Source of the DNA: Sapria himalayana
Lineage: Eukaryota > Streptophyta > Magnoliopsida > Malpighiales > Rafflesiaceae
Direction of reading: 5' to 3'
Assembly: GCA_029783825.1 (NCBI GenBank)
Contig: JAREIK010000506.1
Coordinates: 884,502 to 948,501 of the forward strand
Length of the DNA stretch: 64,000 bases
Below the pieces are notes generated by a model. It had not been told where the DNA came from. It saw nothing but the letters and a program-made list of their open reading frames with translations, and did not search any database. How positions within the stretch are numbered: position 1 is the stretch's first letter; the number at the start of each line of letters is the position of its first letter. Of the stretch, positions 22,851 to 36,022 are shown piece by piece. The position numbers were made by a program, and so were the translations under genes.

Positions 22851-23980
22851 TAGTAAAAATATAACTATCCTTTTTCAAGAATAGTTATGTCAACTAAAGT
22901 TGAAAACCCAAACTAAATAATCTCAAATAATAATGCCAAAAACTTATTGTGACTTTGTTATGATGCCTAATTTTTAGAATTAGGGAAAGTCCTCAAGTCT
23001 CATTGAGTGAGGTGCTTTTATGCATCTAGGCCCAAAAGTATATGAGTCATACAAATAGTAAAGTTGACTTTAGTCTAAATATCAAACTCAAGGAATTGTA
23101 TAGGTAGTTTGATCAACCAACTATCCAACTATTAGTCAACTACTAATCTAATTGAAAGAATAAGACTAGATTTTATGTAAGATTTTTAATTCTAGAGCAG
23201 ATACATTCTATTACACATGATGACCTATCTAAATAGTTTGAATATTATTATATTTGATTATAGAATGAAGGCATGCATATTGTGGAAATGCCCTAGTGCT
23301 TCATTGGTATACATGGTAGGTATCAATTATTGAGCTCTCTCTAATGATAGTTCTTTCATAGTATCTCCTCAATATTTTGCCACCAAAATAATAAAGTATC
23401 TTTGCTAGAGAGTCATTCACATGTGCTTGCCTTTTAGGCTACTCATCAAATACCATTGATTTTTTCTTCATATGTGCATTATTATTTTATAACCTCACAT
23501 ATCATATAGATGTAAAGTACTATGATAGTAAAAATATTTGTACTTTTATCTTTATAAGCATCATACTCACACAATTAATATATGATTTTTTTCAATCTCG
23601 CCGATGGTAGACATATGATAGAAAATAACTTGTAGGACTATTACCACCTTATGAGTCACATCTAATTTCAAGTGTCTCATGACTTATCTATAACCATCTA
23701 TCATGATAAGATGTGACTCCTACACTAAATATAAAACCCTTAATAATGTTATATAAAATATTCATATCAATCAAAATTAGTTCTTCTAATATATGTACCA
23801 TAAATTGGCTTATAAAAGCATTCATTCTTTTGGATTTGTAAGCACCATACTCACTTGAATAACATATCTCAATATCAAGTTTTAATTTATATTGGTGCCT
23901 CACACATCAAGAGTAGAATGACTATCACTTTTTTTGTATCATTAAATGCAAGTATATTTAGTAGCTTACTATTCAGTACG
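22850..23980 (-). mobile_element. LTR copy C (minus), R-U5 part only
   Basis: It starts at the U5-like end (ttatgtcaactaaagttg, 22882) followed by 'ttattgtgactttgttatgatgcc' words, 'gtagtttgatcaaccaac' (23105) and 'ctattacacatgatgacc' (23208), as in copies A, B and J. The U3 part with the 'catgacttt' zone is missing: near 23980 the sequence switches to a plus-oriented LTR (copy D). It lies upstream of the minus gag-protease interior, as a 5' LTR should. Confidence 0.55.
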
Positions 23981-25560
23981 TAAACTACCAAACATTCTTG
24001 TATATTTTTGGTGGTTAGACAATGTGCAAGTATGGCAATGAGTTGTAATTAAATCAATTTTACAACTTTGAATTTTGGTGGATTTTGATGAATACACATG
24101 AAATTCAACATGTTTTTTGATGTACTTGGTGACTTGGTGAATTATGGGTCATCGAGCAATTTTAGGGTCAATTCTGTTTTGAAACTCTACTTAATTAGTT
24201 ATGAAAATTATTGTATATCATAACTCTACCATCTCATTTATATAATTCTTTAATTATACAATATATTCTTTTTAGCTATGATATTATCATGGAGTCATAA
24301 TCTTACTTATCTCATAATAATTAGATGGATATGATATTAATTTTATATCATATTAACCAAAGACCCCACTAGTAATAAAAGCTATGGCTACTTCCTAGTA
24401 CCATGACTTTATCTTTAACAAGACTTAGTATTCTTAAGTTAGAGTCCTGACCATTTCCAATGATATAACTTTTGAGTTACATAAAGTTATAAAAACAAAA
24501 ATACTCAGGTTAAAACCATAGTAATTATCCAATGTCATGACTTTTGGACAAAGAATATTATAAAAGATATTACTTGAGAATGATCACTTTCCAAGACCAT
24601 AACTTTTTTTTTCAAGAGAAGACAAGTCGCATCTTTTTTCTATGATTATTGCTAAGGCCATGGTAATTCCCAGTATCATGTCCATATGAGATATAAGAAA
24701 GACCAAAGCTAAATTGATGACCATTCTCATTGCCAAGGTCATATGATACACAAGAGAGACCATTTTCAGTGCCAAGGCCAAATGATGCACAAGAGAGACT
24801 AACATCAAAGTCATAGTCATTCCCAACACCATGACCTTATGTTATAGATATAAACAATACAAGTCATGGACACTTCTTAGTACCATGACTTTGTGTTATA
24901 GAAAGACTAGGATTCATTCCAAAGCTATGGTCACTTTCTAAAGTCATGACCTTAAACTCAAAAGACCAAGGACAAAATCATGACATCTTTTGAAAGAAAA
25001 AGACTTTCTACTAAGAGAAATGTCAAAATTCTAGAGTATAAAAAAGGAAAGAAAAAAAAATTAGAAAGATATTTCTTTTTTCCATGCACCAAGCCAAAGC
25101 AAAGAGTAAATAATAAATTTAGGGGTGGTCTGTTGCACACCCTATATATGGAATCCACGAGCAAGTAAGGAAGCAAGTAAGAGAGCATGATTTTCACCAG
25201 CATTCTCTCTAGGGTAGATTTGAAAAATCAATCAAAATATTATGAGATTAGGTTTATGTCTTAGATTATCATGAGAGGTATCTTTAAGAATATGACATTC
25301 ATGATGGGTATCATTAGGAATCATGAGGGGTGTCATTATCAAAGTCATAACAACTTCTATCACCTTTTTAAGGAATTATTTAGTTTCATTAGTTAATGTG
25401 AGTTGACATAATTATCCATGATAAAGGATAATTATTTTTTAGTAATTTAGATAATATTATTTTGATGCTTTTTATAGATCAAATAGCTTATCTTATTATC
25501 TTGTTTATGATATAAATTATTGTGTTTTGTGTTGTGTTTATCCCTTTTATTTCTTTTTTT
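23980..25560 (+). mobile_element. LTR copy D (plus), shortened
   Basis: The plus-oriented U3 includes 'gaaactctacttaattagttatg' words (24182), a 'catgacttt' zone (24400-24960), a TATA-like agtataaaaaagg at 25036, and a U5-like end 'gtgagttgacataattatcc' at 25400. From TATA to the U5-like end it is only ~0.4 kb, against ~1.6 kb in copy K, so most of R-U5 is deleted. A gag remnant follows downstream, which fits a 5' LTR. Confidence 0.5.
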
Positions 25561-25589
25561 TTTCAACGACATTTTATGAACATGAATTA

Positions 25590-27000
25590 TGGGGCTGAGC
25601 TAACCCCTATAATTCTAGAAATTAAGAGAATTAAAATAGCTAGTTTAAAATAGAGATCAAACTAAGAGCTTATAGAGCGAACTGTGAATAATAGAGAGCC
25701 AAAAGGTAGTGATGGGTAAGCTATTTAATAGCCCATTCATCATAGCATATTGAGAGATTATTGGTTTTAGTGACAATGGATAGATATTTAGGTATTCATT
25801 ATCAATAAGTGGAAGAAAATTATCTTTTGTCGAAACCGAGTCTTATATAAATGGTTTAGTAAAAGTAATAGACCAGGAGGATATCGAAGGGTCCTAACAA
25901 ATATGTTGCAATGTTTTTTGAGCTATGTGATATGATAAAGATAATTGGAGTTAGTCATGATACTATAAGGTTATATCTATTCCCATTCTCAATAAGTGAT
26001 AAGACATGAAACTAGTTCAAGTGCTTATATCATGGCTCTATTAAGAGTTAGGATGAACTTGTGAGTCTTTTCACTATGTTTTTCCATCTCAAATCACTTC
26101 TCAGTTATATAGTAAGATAATCTAGTTTTGGTATGATGAGTAAAGAATTTTAAATGATGCTTAGAACCATTTTAAGGAGTTGTTGAGGAGGTGCCCTCAA
26201 TATGAATTTGAATTGTGGTTCCAAGTCCAAAATTTTTACAATGAGTTGAATTATATGATAAGGTGTATGTTCGATGCAATCATGAGTAGCTTGATAATGG
26301 ATAAATTATTAGAGGAAGTATATTACTTGTTAGAGGAGTTAGAAAAGAACAACTACCAAAATCTAACTAATCATTCTTTTGAGAAAAGATAAGTTGTGAT
26401 ATTAGAGTTAGTTTGGTTACCATAATAAAAGTGAAAATGTAAGCTTTTGTAAGGAAGCTTGAAACTAAAGAGGAGAAGAGTAATAATCAGATAAAGTCAT
26501 CATTTTGTAATCGCACAGAATGATGAATTTAGATCTCGTTTATCTAATGAAGAAAGTTTGTGGATTTCAATGCAAAGGGTATGTATTTTGACCAAATAAT
26601 AATATCCCAATGCAATATCATCTAAACATGAGAAATCATAAAAAAAATTATATCGAGGCTATTGAAGTGAGCTATAGAAGGTTGGGCAAGCTTTGATAAA
26701 CTTTGGGATTAATTTAGTGAGCTATAATAATCAAAGAGGATTAAACTGAAATTATCAACCTCCAAGAAGAGAAGAGAAGAGAAGTTGATTATGGAATAAA
26801 ATCTAAATGCTATATTAATAGAACTATGAAAAAGAAATGATTACCAAGACACTCATATGGACATACTTGTAACAATTTGGATCACATGAGTTCTATAACG
26901 AATATAAAAAATCAAATTGGATAATTAATGGTATTAAAAAAGGGAAAAAAAGTTAATGAACTATCAAGTGATATTGAGGTAAACCCAAAGATATACTAAT
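25590..27000 (+). pseudogene. Ty3/gypsy gag remnant (plus)
   Basis: After the conserved leader word 'gctgagctaacccc' (25592), the plus strand gives the plant gypsy gag order: KYVAMFFELCDMIKIIGVSH, then DTIRLYLFPFSISDKT, 'FK.LYHGSIKS.DEL', FKELLRRCPQYEFELWFQVQ, then NFYNELNYMIRCMFDAIMSS and LLEEVYYLLEELEKNNYQNL (the last two in an open stretch, 26180-26392), a glycine/asparagine-rich remnant, and ITNIKNQIG then NELSSDIEVNPK near 26990. The frame is broken by stops and shifts. No protease or polymerase follows: the interior is cut short before the next LTR. Confidence 0.75.
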
Positions 27001-27230
27001 CTATAATACTTTAAAGCAAAAAATAGCTAGAGGGGAAACATATGAAGCAAGATGATTCTGAAAATTGTAGAGCCAATTGTATTGACTTTCTCAATAGTCA
27101 TGGCTCCCAATAAGAGAACTTTTCAAAAGTCATGGCTTCCTCTTAGAAATTTACCATAGATGAAGGCTATGGTGTTGTGAAACCTTACAAAGTCATGAAT
27201 CTTGTGGAAGTATAAGCCCAACTCTTACCT
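27000..27230 (+). other. Short U3-like stretch between gag remnant and MITE
   Basis: It contains 'agtcatggct' words like those of the LTR U3 zone, and no gene. It is probably a piece of the downstream LTR separated from copy E by the MITE-like insertion. Confidence 0.3.
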
Positions 27231-27590
27231 CTAGCTATGGATGAAGAAAGAGAAGAAACAAATGATGAATAAAGGTTATCTAAGGCTATGGAGAAGACAG
27301 ATTCACAAACTGAACTGTAGCGTGAATGAGAAAATAAAATGAAATGAAAAAAAAAGGACAAAATGGTAATTTTTTTAAAAAAATTTTGTTGAAAATTTTC
27401 AACCTTCAACATTAAGAAGTTCTCTACCTACTTAAAATTTTCAATAAATTTTCACTTAAAATTTTAAATTTTTAACTCTCAATATTTTTTTATCAAACGT
27501 ACTTAAAATTTAAACCATTGAAAATTTTATTTTTTAATGATTTAAAAATTTTAAGTGCTTTATCAAACAACTCATTAGTCATGGTAATCT
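27230..27590. mobile_element. Degenerate MITE related to the 13.6 kb element
   Basis: Shared words with the MITE at 13623-14415: a 'ggacaaaatggtaattttt' tract (complement of the 'gttttgtcctttttt' tract there), 'ttttcaataaattttcac', and a right end 'tttatcaaacaactcattag'. The left terminus is not recognisable and no target duplication was seen. Confidence 0.4.
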
Positions 27591-29870
27591 TCATACATCA
27601 TGACACTAATGCCTCGTTAGAATACTCTTTCAGCTGCAAAAGATATTCTTTTTGGCTAGTATATTATCATGGAGTCATAACCATACTTATCTTATAAAAA
27701 TTAAATAACTATGATATCAATTTTATATCATAGTAGCTAGGTACCCAATTGATGCAAAAAGTCATAGTAATTTCTCAGGTCAATGACTTTAATTTTACTA
27801 AAACTTTGTATTCTCAAGTTAGAGTTACAATATTTTTGCAAAGTTGCACCTTTTGTATAATAAAAAGATATAAATCCAAGCTACATAGGCCAAAGCTATG
27901 ACAATTATCTAGTATCATGACTTTTGGACATAGTCTATTTTAAAGGATATTATTTTAGTGTGGCCACTTTCAAAGTTGGTGACTTTTACCCTCAAGAGAA
28001 GACAAAACCATAACTTTTGTGTATGTGCTAATTTTCAAGGTCATGACCATTCCTAGTATCATGACCATGTAAGATATAAGAAAGACAATGCTAAAACTAT
28101 GACCATTCGTAACACCATGATCATATAATACATAAAAGAGAGTATTCCTAGTGTCATGGTCATTCATTGTGTCACGGCCATATGATGGACAAGACTTACT
28201 AATGCCAAAGTCAAAGTCATTCCCAGTATTACAACCTTATGTTAGAGAGACAAAAGGATTAAGTCATAGATACTCCCTAGTGCTACTAATTTGTATTACA
28301 TAAGGATTAGGATACTTTCTAAAGTTGTGATCACTTTCTAGAAGTATTATCTTGAGCTCAAGAGACTAAGGACAACATCATGATATCTTTCAAAATTGTT
28401 ACTTTCTACTTAGAGAAATGTCAAAATTCTAGAATATAAAAGAAAAAAAAATGAATAAACTTCAGAAAAATATTCTTCCACTTCATGCACCAAGTCAAAT
28501 ATAAGCATAACAAATAACCATAGAGGTGGGACCATGACTCTCACATTGTCCCACTCTAAGATGGATTTGAGAAAATCAACCAAATAGAGTGAGAATAGAG
28601 ATTGTGTCCTTGATTTACATAAAAGCTATCATTGGAAATTAGATATTTACAAGACTTCATCTCTTGTACCTCATGAATCTCTCTCTAATATCAGAAAAAA
28701 TTAAGGTCTAGGGTTTGATTATTTATGATGTATGTGATGTATTAACCAATTTTGTGATTAATTATTATATTTGATTTATGTCATCAAGTTAAAATTAATA
28801 GATATGGTGATTAAATAGAACATGAATTAGGGACTTGACTATTAGTAGGTTTGTTCATGTTGTCATGATAAATAGTAACATATAAACCATGAGGCTCACT
28901 CATGCATATGGTAAGAAGGAAATGATAGCCTTTTGAATAATAATGCATGAGAGAAACTTATATGTTAAAAACTAATATTGAGGTATGTTAATCATTGTGA
29001 GTATGATAGTAATGAAATCAAATGTATGACCAATTTTATATGTCACTCCATTGTACATGTCTTAAAAGAACTAGTATTCGATTGATATGAATATTTAATT
29101 GAATCCTTTCATAAAGATTTCACCTTAGTGTATGAGTTATATCATCACTTTGAAGAATAGTGATAGGAAATTCATGGGACATGTATGAGTATATTGTGAC
29201 TCACAAGGTAGTGATAAACCTTTGAGTTACTTTCTCTCGTATGGTTCGTATTAGTGAGATTTGAGAGTTGCATATGTTAATTGTAAAAGTATTTCATTTA
29301 TGAATCTAAGAGTACAAATATTTTTAAATCATATTAGTTCTTGGTCTTTATAATACCTAAGGCCAAAAAATAAAAATGTGCATATGAATCAACCAACAAG
29401 GGCATTTAATAAGTTGTCTAAAAGATATACACTTGTAAATTAATCTTAAATAGATATGATTTTTATTTAAGTAGTAAACTACTAAAGGGATAGTTATGAG
29501 AGGTTCATCATTGGGTTGGAATTAATACCATCAACACCATATATGTCATTAGGAAAATTAATCATTCTACAATAATCCAACATTCATTCTATATCGCAGC
29601 TCAACATGAATCAACTTATTTGAACATGCATCATATGAATCAAGTAGACAAACAATATTATCTAAGAATCATATTAAAATCCCTAAATATATTTTCTAAT
29701 AGAATTGTGGTATCTCATTGTTGGTTGACCAAACTGCTAATATAATTCCTATGAGATTGAAATATGTATGAAAGTCCTCTCAATGACTTGTATGACATAT
29801 ATACTTATGGATATTTTTTGATGAGATACTCTTGATAATGAGATTTTATGATACTATCTAACCAAAAAAA
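27590..29870 (+). mobile_element. LTR copy E (plus), about 2.3 kb
   Basis: The U3 section 'attatcatggagtcataa' (27663) closely parallels copy D at 24286. A 'catgaccatt' minisatellite-like zone (27760-28380), a TATA-like gaatataaaag (28432), and R-U5 words such as 'gtgagtatgatagtaatg' (29000) and 'gttggttgaccaaactgc' (29720) follow in the order seen in copy K. With copy D it could form the two LTRs of a deleted element around the gag remnant. At ~29870 it runs straight into a minus-oriented LTR piece. Confidence 0.55.
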
Positions 29871-29879
29871 TTGAGTAGT

Positions 29880-30464
29880 ATAACAAAGTCATAATACCTA
29901 CCAATCATCATCCACCATGACAATACTTATAAACCGAGCAATAGTAAAACTATAATTTTAGTTCTACATAAATACTACATCTATTTATATGCATATAATA
30001 AAATCAAAACATAAAATTCATTCATTAATAATTCATCACAAATTATTAATTACAACACAATAAATGAGGTAATCTATCAAGGTGATAGAGTGGTGATGTA
30101 CGAAGATTGTAATGACTATTTGTGTTGAACATTGGCTTAGATTGGATACCAAAACTATAGTTCAATGAGGTATAATAAAGATACAACACAAGAAATGTTT
30201 GAGCTTTACATGACCCCCAACACCCTTCTTTCTGTTTAATCCACAAAGTCTCCATTTCATACAAAACCACTCAATTTCAATATAATTCAACAAAATCCAT
30301 TAAAAACTAAAAGTTAGTGAAATTATTCATTTTAAAGCTCTTTTCTATACAAATACATTATGAATAATTATTAAAATATTTAGTTTTATTTAGCATTTAG
30401 ATTATTGTACACGCATCACCTCTTTTTAGGAAAATATTCAATAACTCTTGATGATTACAATGAA
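29880..30464 (-). mobile_element. LTR fragment F (minus), TATA and minisatellite zone missing
   Basis: The part 29890-30050 parallels copy B at 15640-15770 (R region), then jumps to the U3 start region (30060-30400, compare 16890-17240). The intervening ~1 kb is absent. It is an internally deleted LTR facing copy E. Confidence 0.45.
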
Positions 30465-30709
30465 CACCCTTCTTTCCGTTCAATCCACAAAGTCTCCATT
30501 TCATACAAAACCACTCAATTTCAATATAATTCATCATAATCCATTAAAAACTAAAATCTATTGAAATTATTCATTTTAAAGCTCTTTTATATACAAATAC
30601 ATTATGAATAATTATTAAAATAATTAGTTTTATTTAGTATTTAGCATATTGAACACACATCAACTATTTTTAGGAAAATCTTCAATAACTCTTGATGATT
30701 ACACTGAAT
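30221..30709. repeat. 244-bp tandem duplication
   Basis: The block 30221-30464 is repeated at 30465-30709 with a small number of substitutions (for example tctgtttaatcc against tccgttcaatcc). It covers the U3 start of LTR F together with a piece of R ('ttaggaaaat...aataactcttgatgattac'). Confidence 0.85.
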
Positions 30710-31240
30710 ATGCACTTCTATCATCTGACCTCTAATGTCTTTCCATGAATCCCACCTATGAAATTCATAAAAGAGAAATTGACTCACATGGCTATCATCA
30801 CCATATGAATCACTTTCTCTTGTGTGTACCTCATGACTTATCTATCACTATCCATAAAGACTAACATATAACACACATTTTATGGTAAAACTCATGGGTT
30901 AGATTTTTTGCTTAATCACACATCATTCGAGCTTATTTCTTCTAGTGCATAACGGATTAGTAATAAGTATATTAGTGCTTTTGACTTCATAAATAGAATA
31001 CTTAGAATAATTAAACTTATGTCAATCTTGGGTTTTCACATATAGGTTTAACTAACCTATTAATGTTAGAAGGTTTATTATTAGTTCATTCTTACTATGC
31101 TGTGTGAGTGTGTCTAATAAAATATATATCACTCTCTTCCATGATTGACATGCATAAGCCTGTGATATAGTAAAAAAACAAAAAATTTAGTTCTAAAAAA
31201 ATTTAGTTCTATATCATATTCATATCCATTAATATTCAAA

Positions 31241-31812
31241 TAGAGGTGTCAAACGAGCCAGGCCGAGCTGGCCACGCCTAATTTTTGGCCCCCCAGGGCT
31301 ACTGTGCCGGGTCATGATGGCATGGTACATTAATCATGTCGTGCCATGTCATGCACGACACGGTACAGTAACCATGACATGCCTGGTCCGGCACAATTCA
31401 GTAGAGGTCAGGCTCGGCATGGGCCCTCGGCCCGAAATTTGCTGGGTTTAGCCCATTTCGGCCTAATTTAAGTCAAGACATAACCCTAATTTTTTAAAAA
31501 ATTAGGATTTATATAGCGTGCTACCATCGCCCTTTCGGGGCTCGGCGAGCCTTGCCAATCAGCGTCGGCTCATTGTGATCACTCTCGGTGCATGGTCACG
31601 ATGTGCCATGCCCACGTGCCAGGCATTCATACCATGCCTGGCATGGCATGTGGGCTGAAATCCCTCGGCTCGGCATGGCACAACTGATGCCGAGGGTAGG
31701 CCCAACTCGGGCATGGGCACAAGTCATTCCCGTGCCATGCCAAGCCAAGCATGACTGAACCGTGTCGTGCTTCGTGCCAGGCCGGGCCAACCCGATTTGT
31801 TTGACACCTTTA
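31241..31812. mobile_element. Non-autonomous GC-rich hAT element (572 bp)
   Basis: The ends are TAGAGGTGTCAAACGAGCC and the inverted TTTGACACCTTTA. A perfect 8-base target duplication TATTCAAA lies at 31233-31240 and 31813-31820. The interior is rich in G and C with 'ggcatggca' words and an AT-rich centre near 31490-31510, in the same arrangement as the 10.5 kb copy. It is inserted in LTR copy G and is not coding. Confidence 0.95.
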
Positions 31813-32914
31813 TATTCAAACTACAACTTTACCACAAATATTATCCATATAAAATTATGTATCCATCATATTAAAGTACATAACTCAATTTGAAATCTAA
31901 ATTTAGCCTAATATTGGAGATGATTTCATGCAAAATATTTTGAGGCATTCCGTGGAATTGAGAGTTCCCAATGTAATCCCAAGCAAAAAATTAAGTATCA
32001 AAACCTAAACTCAATTATGTATTATCTACATTCACCTTGGATTTACTGCCCAGGCTTTATTGTTTCTCTTGACTCAAAATTCAATTTCCCTTTCATTTTT
32101 TATTTTTCTTCTAAGTTTTGCTAAAATGCTTCAAAGATTTTATACGATGATTTTAGTTGAAAGTTTTGGTGCCAGCATTAGGTCATAATGTTTATCTCTC
32201 AACAAATCTTCTTTAGAGTGTCAAAGTCATTTGTGGTAATGGATATCATAATTCAAGTAACTCCCCTCTAGAGTATGATGTCTTGATACTAGGAATGAAA
32301 ATGATTAAGATTATTCTTATATGAAACAAATTATCATGTTGCTGAGAATGAGATGATCGATGTTTTCTCTCAGTAGAAAATTGTTATAGCACTAGGATTA
32401 GACACAACTAATGTATTTATTCTCTGTAACATAAAGTCACAGTTTGGGAATTGACTATGGCTCAGATGATTTCTCTTTGAAGAACAAAGTCATGGTGCTA
32501 TAAAAGTCCACAACTAGAGTAAATACACTTTATAATAAAATATTGCAACGCATAAAATAATATTATGACTCAAAATACATAAGAGTTTTGGCACTATAAA
32601 GATAAGTAGTATCACTAAAATTTTCTATGATTTATTATACTAGTTGGATATTTGACTGCTACATGATGAAAATAATGTTACTATCATTGTATGTTTTAAA
32701 GAGTATGACCATAATTCTAGGAAAATATTGAGGCCATGAAGACTATGTAACATAATTGAATGATTATGTCAACTTGGTAGTAAAATCATGACGTATAATT
32801 ATTTCCATGACTAGTTTTATAGAATTATGACCAAGAAATGATGCTATAAATTTTTAGTAAAATAATGAAAGGTGTGCTCAAGTTGTGATATGAAAAATAG
32901 TATGACTTTATTGC

Positions 32915-32930
32915 TTCTCTCTCTCTCTCT

Positions 32931-32974
<44 letters not shown>
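32915..32974. repeat. (TC)n microsatellite
   Basis: A nearly pure TC run of about 60 bases with one 'att' interruption. The serine-leucine open frame across it is an artefact. Confidence 0.95.
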
Positions 32975-32977
<3 letters not shown>

Positions 32978-33249
32978 TCTCTTTAAAGTCTATGCTTGAC
33001 CAAGTCTATCAATTTGTATCAAAAAAATATGATTTCACTAATATTCGTCAAAACCACGCAACATAAATTTATTGAAGCTTATCCAATAAAACCAAAAATA
33101 CAAACAAAAATACTTATAAATATACCTCAAATCACCCAAAAAAGTTACTAACATGTGTGCCAAATAGTGACAAATAAAAATAAATAGAAAATTTTAGAAG
33201 TAAGACAACATCATCAATACACATGCTATGCAACAATATTCATAATCAG

Positions 33250-34130
33250 TCTATGTTTTTATTGTGTTTTGGATCACCATGTCTAAACCTAAATCTAGTA
33301 CTAGTGGAATTCTCAATATATTTGATATCACATAAGTCAGCATCCATTAGTAACTCTTTCACTTTATATTGAATGCCCATCCTTAAGTCATACTATTCAT
33401 TCAAGTATGAAAGTAATTCAATAATATCTAGTCATAATCTAGATCTACTATCTAAAATAATATACACAGTTATAGAAAAAGTAAAATTTGATGTTACTCT
33501 AGATACCGGAGGAATTACTAGATCACATGATATGTTAGATACAATGGAATAGTTGGATTCATATACTTTCCATCAACTCTATATATATAAATTCTTATTA
33601 TAATCATGTGATTTGATAGATTAGAAATTGGTATCTAAGTACTAAAATAGCTTACCCCTATTCAAAAAACCATCCTATTATTTTTCCCTAGCTAACTGAA
33701 TAGAAAATGTATTGTCTTCGAATATGATGTCTATATTTGCATTAAGAGTCTCACTATAACTATCTTAACTAGTATCATAATATATAAATTTATTATCTAT
33801 TTCTCGTGAATCTAACAATCTAATTCTTCTACTTGGTTTATGCAAATGAATGTGTATCTTAATATATTTTCTATCCCTTCCATATTAACCATATGATCCA
33901 TATAGGTAGCCAAGAAATAAAAAGATGAAATGAAAGACTAATATTTTAAAAAACTTGGTTTCAATCTCAATAGCTATGATGCTAAAAATAGTGTCTTCTA
34001 TACTTATCAAACATACTACTAAAATTGCACATACACTTTAAGTGCAATACAAACATTGTGAGTATATATAGATGAACACATATTCATTGTAACCTAAAAA
34101 ATATTTAAATTTTTTATAAATGAAATTCTA
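33250..34130 (-). pseudogene. hAT transposase C-terminal half, old and broken (minus)
   Basis: Minus-strand reading aligns along its length with the transposase at 52117-52911. It reads MFDKYRRHYF (against MFRKYRVDPT), KFIYYDTS (against MFTYYDTR), IDIIFEDNTFSIQLAREK (against IDTLFRDDDFSIQLARGK), YLDTNF.SIKSHDYNKNL, WKVYESNYSIVSN, 'PVSRVTSN..FSITV.IILDSRSRL' and DIIELLSYLNE. This covers the hAT C-terminal dimerisation domain. Stops and frameshifts are frequent. The N-terminal half, including a BED zinc finger, could not be read upstream (34130-36020). The GC-rich end at 36023-36224 may be the 5' terminus of the same copy; the 3' terminus was not found. Confidence 0.75.
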
Positions 34131-35112
34131 ATCTTTCAATCAAACTTATAAATAATAAGTTCATTACTCTAACTATTGGCATAGTTAGATATCATGTGTT
34201 ATTAGCCAACATATAACTCTAACATGAAGTAATTATAATTTCAATTGTATTGAACTTTCATTTTGAATCTTTTCTTTCTTTAGGACTACTGACAAACATA
34301 GAGTATAAAACTCTTATTGTCTACTAGGTGTCTTAAGAAATTTTAAAGAATTTCTTATATTTTTTAATATGGGAGAAACACCTTTCATTTTCATTTATAT
34401 TATTATCTTATTATGTGACACATACACCAAATAAAAATAATTAGTTAAGGGCACATCTCTAATATCTCTGACAAATATATTAATGACGATACCATTATTT
34501 AAAGTATTATCGAATGTAGTAATACTAAATATCTTATTTTGATTATCATGTTCCCTAAAGATACTTATCAGACACTCAACTCATATAATGAAACCATCAT
34601 GAGAATAAGGATCTCAAAAAATCTGAATTTTAATTTTTTTTTTACTTCAAAATAACATAGTCGATGGAGAAACATATGAATAATGTGTTAGAGTGACTAG
34701 TCCAGATATCGAACATCATAGGGATGATTATAATATATTTTTTAAGTTTATTAATTATTAATTATTAATTATTAATTATTTTTCTAATTTAAAATATTTT
34801 ATTATGTTATTTCTACTGGTCTACATAGGGATAACTAGGCCAAAAATAGGTTTGTATAATATGAACTATTCTAAGATTTTCCAAAAATCTAATTAGAATA
34901 ACTATGATATTAATTAATTTCATCTTACTTTTTCTCTTAAACTTATTGTGGTAAATGAAATAGGTTAATAAACCTAATGTCGATTCAACTTCAAAGACTC
35001 CACTATTATATTGGGTTTGCTTGGGACTTAATGTAACATATTTTTTTGGTATATTGATCAAAATATCTTTTATTGTAGTTTGTGTGTGTGCGTGCGTGTG
35101 TACATACATACA

Positions 35113-35148
<36 letters not shown>

Positions 35149-36022
35149 TATATATTATGGTGAATATTTTTTGATATTCCAAGTTATTTTATTTTTAATT
35201 ATGTTAAAGAGAATTCAAACTATTGAAGCCCATGTATTTTTAGATTTTTTAGACACATAGTTGGACATGTAGGAAGCTAGTTTTGGCTTACAAATTTTTT
35301 GGTCAAGTTGTTATTATATATGTCTAAGTCAAATTTTTTCTATTAAATTCACTTTTTATCATTTTTTATGTATGAGACTCAATTGTAAATCAGAGATGAA
35401 GAACAATAATTTTAAATTTTTTACTTTTTTTAATTTATTTATTAATCGAATGATTTCTAAATAAAATTAATTATGTTAAATATAACCACAATGTATTTCT
35501 TAATTAACTTTATGCATGTAGCAGCACTTTATATATTCCAAGTTCTACCTTGTATTTCTACACCTAAAAGTTGTAGTTTGTCATGAAACTAATATTAATG
35601 CTCCACAAAATTAAAATTTCAAAGATTTTTAAAAAAATAATTGGCATAAATAGAGCATAATATTAATTTTAGAGCAATGAAATGAGATGATAGGAGAGAA
35701 GTTTATAGAATAAATTTGAAAATAAAATTATATCAATATTGTATTTACAAAAAATTGTTTATTAAAAAACATAATTTTTTATTAATTTTTTATTAATTTT
35801 ATTTTTTTTATAATTTTTAGTGCAAAAATCTGATAGCCATCATATATCTACAAATGTCTAATGGCTCGAAATTTTATCGAAACTAGTTTTTTTGATTATA
35901 ACATACATGACAATAACATGTGTTGTCTTGTCAATTACCACTTTCTGCCCAAAATGTGAAAAATATAATATAATGACCATTAAAAAATGGATGATTTTTT
36001 TAAACTTCACCCAATAATTATG
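34130..36022. other. AT-rich stretch, probably interior of the old hAT copy
   Basis: I see no readable gene. It contains short tandem repeats (ttattaa)n at 34745-34785 and (CATA)n followed by (TA)n at 35101-35155. The words 'aatggctcgaaatttt' near 35860 and its place between a transposase remnant and a hAT-type terminus suggest the 5' half of an eroded element. The open frames around 35020-35130 run through the CATA repeat and are not genes. Confidence 0.35.
35101..35155. repeat. (CATA)n followed by (TA)n microsatellite
   Basis: About ten CATA units run into a TA run, preceded by 'gtgtgtgtgcgtgcgtgtg'. Confidence 0.95.

Larger units (their letters stand above)
30710..33200 (-). mobile_element. 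LTR copy G (minus), carrying a hAT MITE
   Basis: On the minus strand: U3 from ~33200, a 'catgactttg' zone (32860-32220), R-U5 down to ~30710, with the same landmark order as copies A and B. The hAT MITE 31241-31812 and a (TC)n tract at 32915-32974 interrupt it. Subtracting the MITE leaves about 1.9 kb, and the U5-like end is missing. Confidence 0.5.

Noticed and set aside
20400..27000. An endogenous virus as source of the gag/protease pieces
   Set aside because: The gag order (FPFSL-like, WDEL, RCP, VQ.FYN) and protease linker are those of plant Ty3/gypsy retrotransposons; no movement protein, coat or envelope-like gene was seen.
31596..31790. 64-codon minus-strand frame
   Set aside because: Same cause: GC-rich hAT MITE, no domain.
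32872..33066. Serine-leucine-rich frame
   Set aside because: Translation of the (TC)n microsatellite.
34813..35260. Frames on both strands with YIHTYIHT or MYVCMYVC repeats
   Set aside because: They pass through the (CATA)n microsatellite; the remainder shows no domain.
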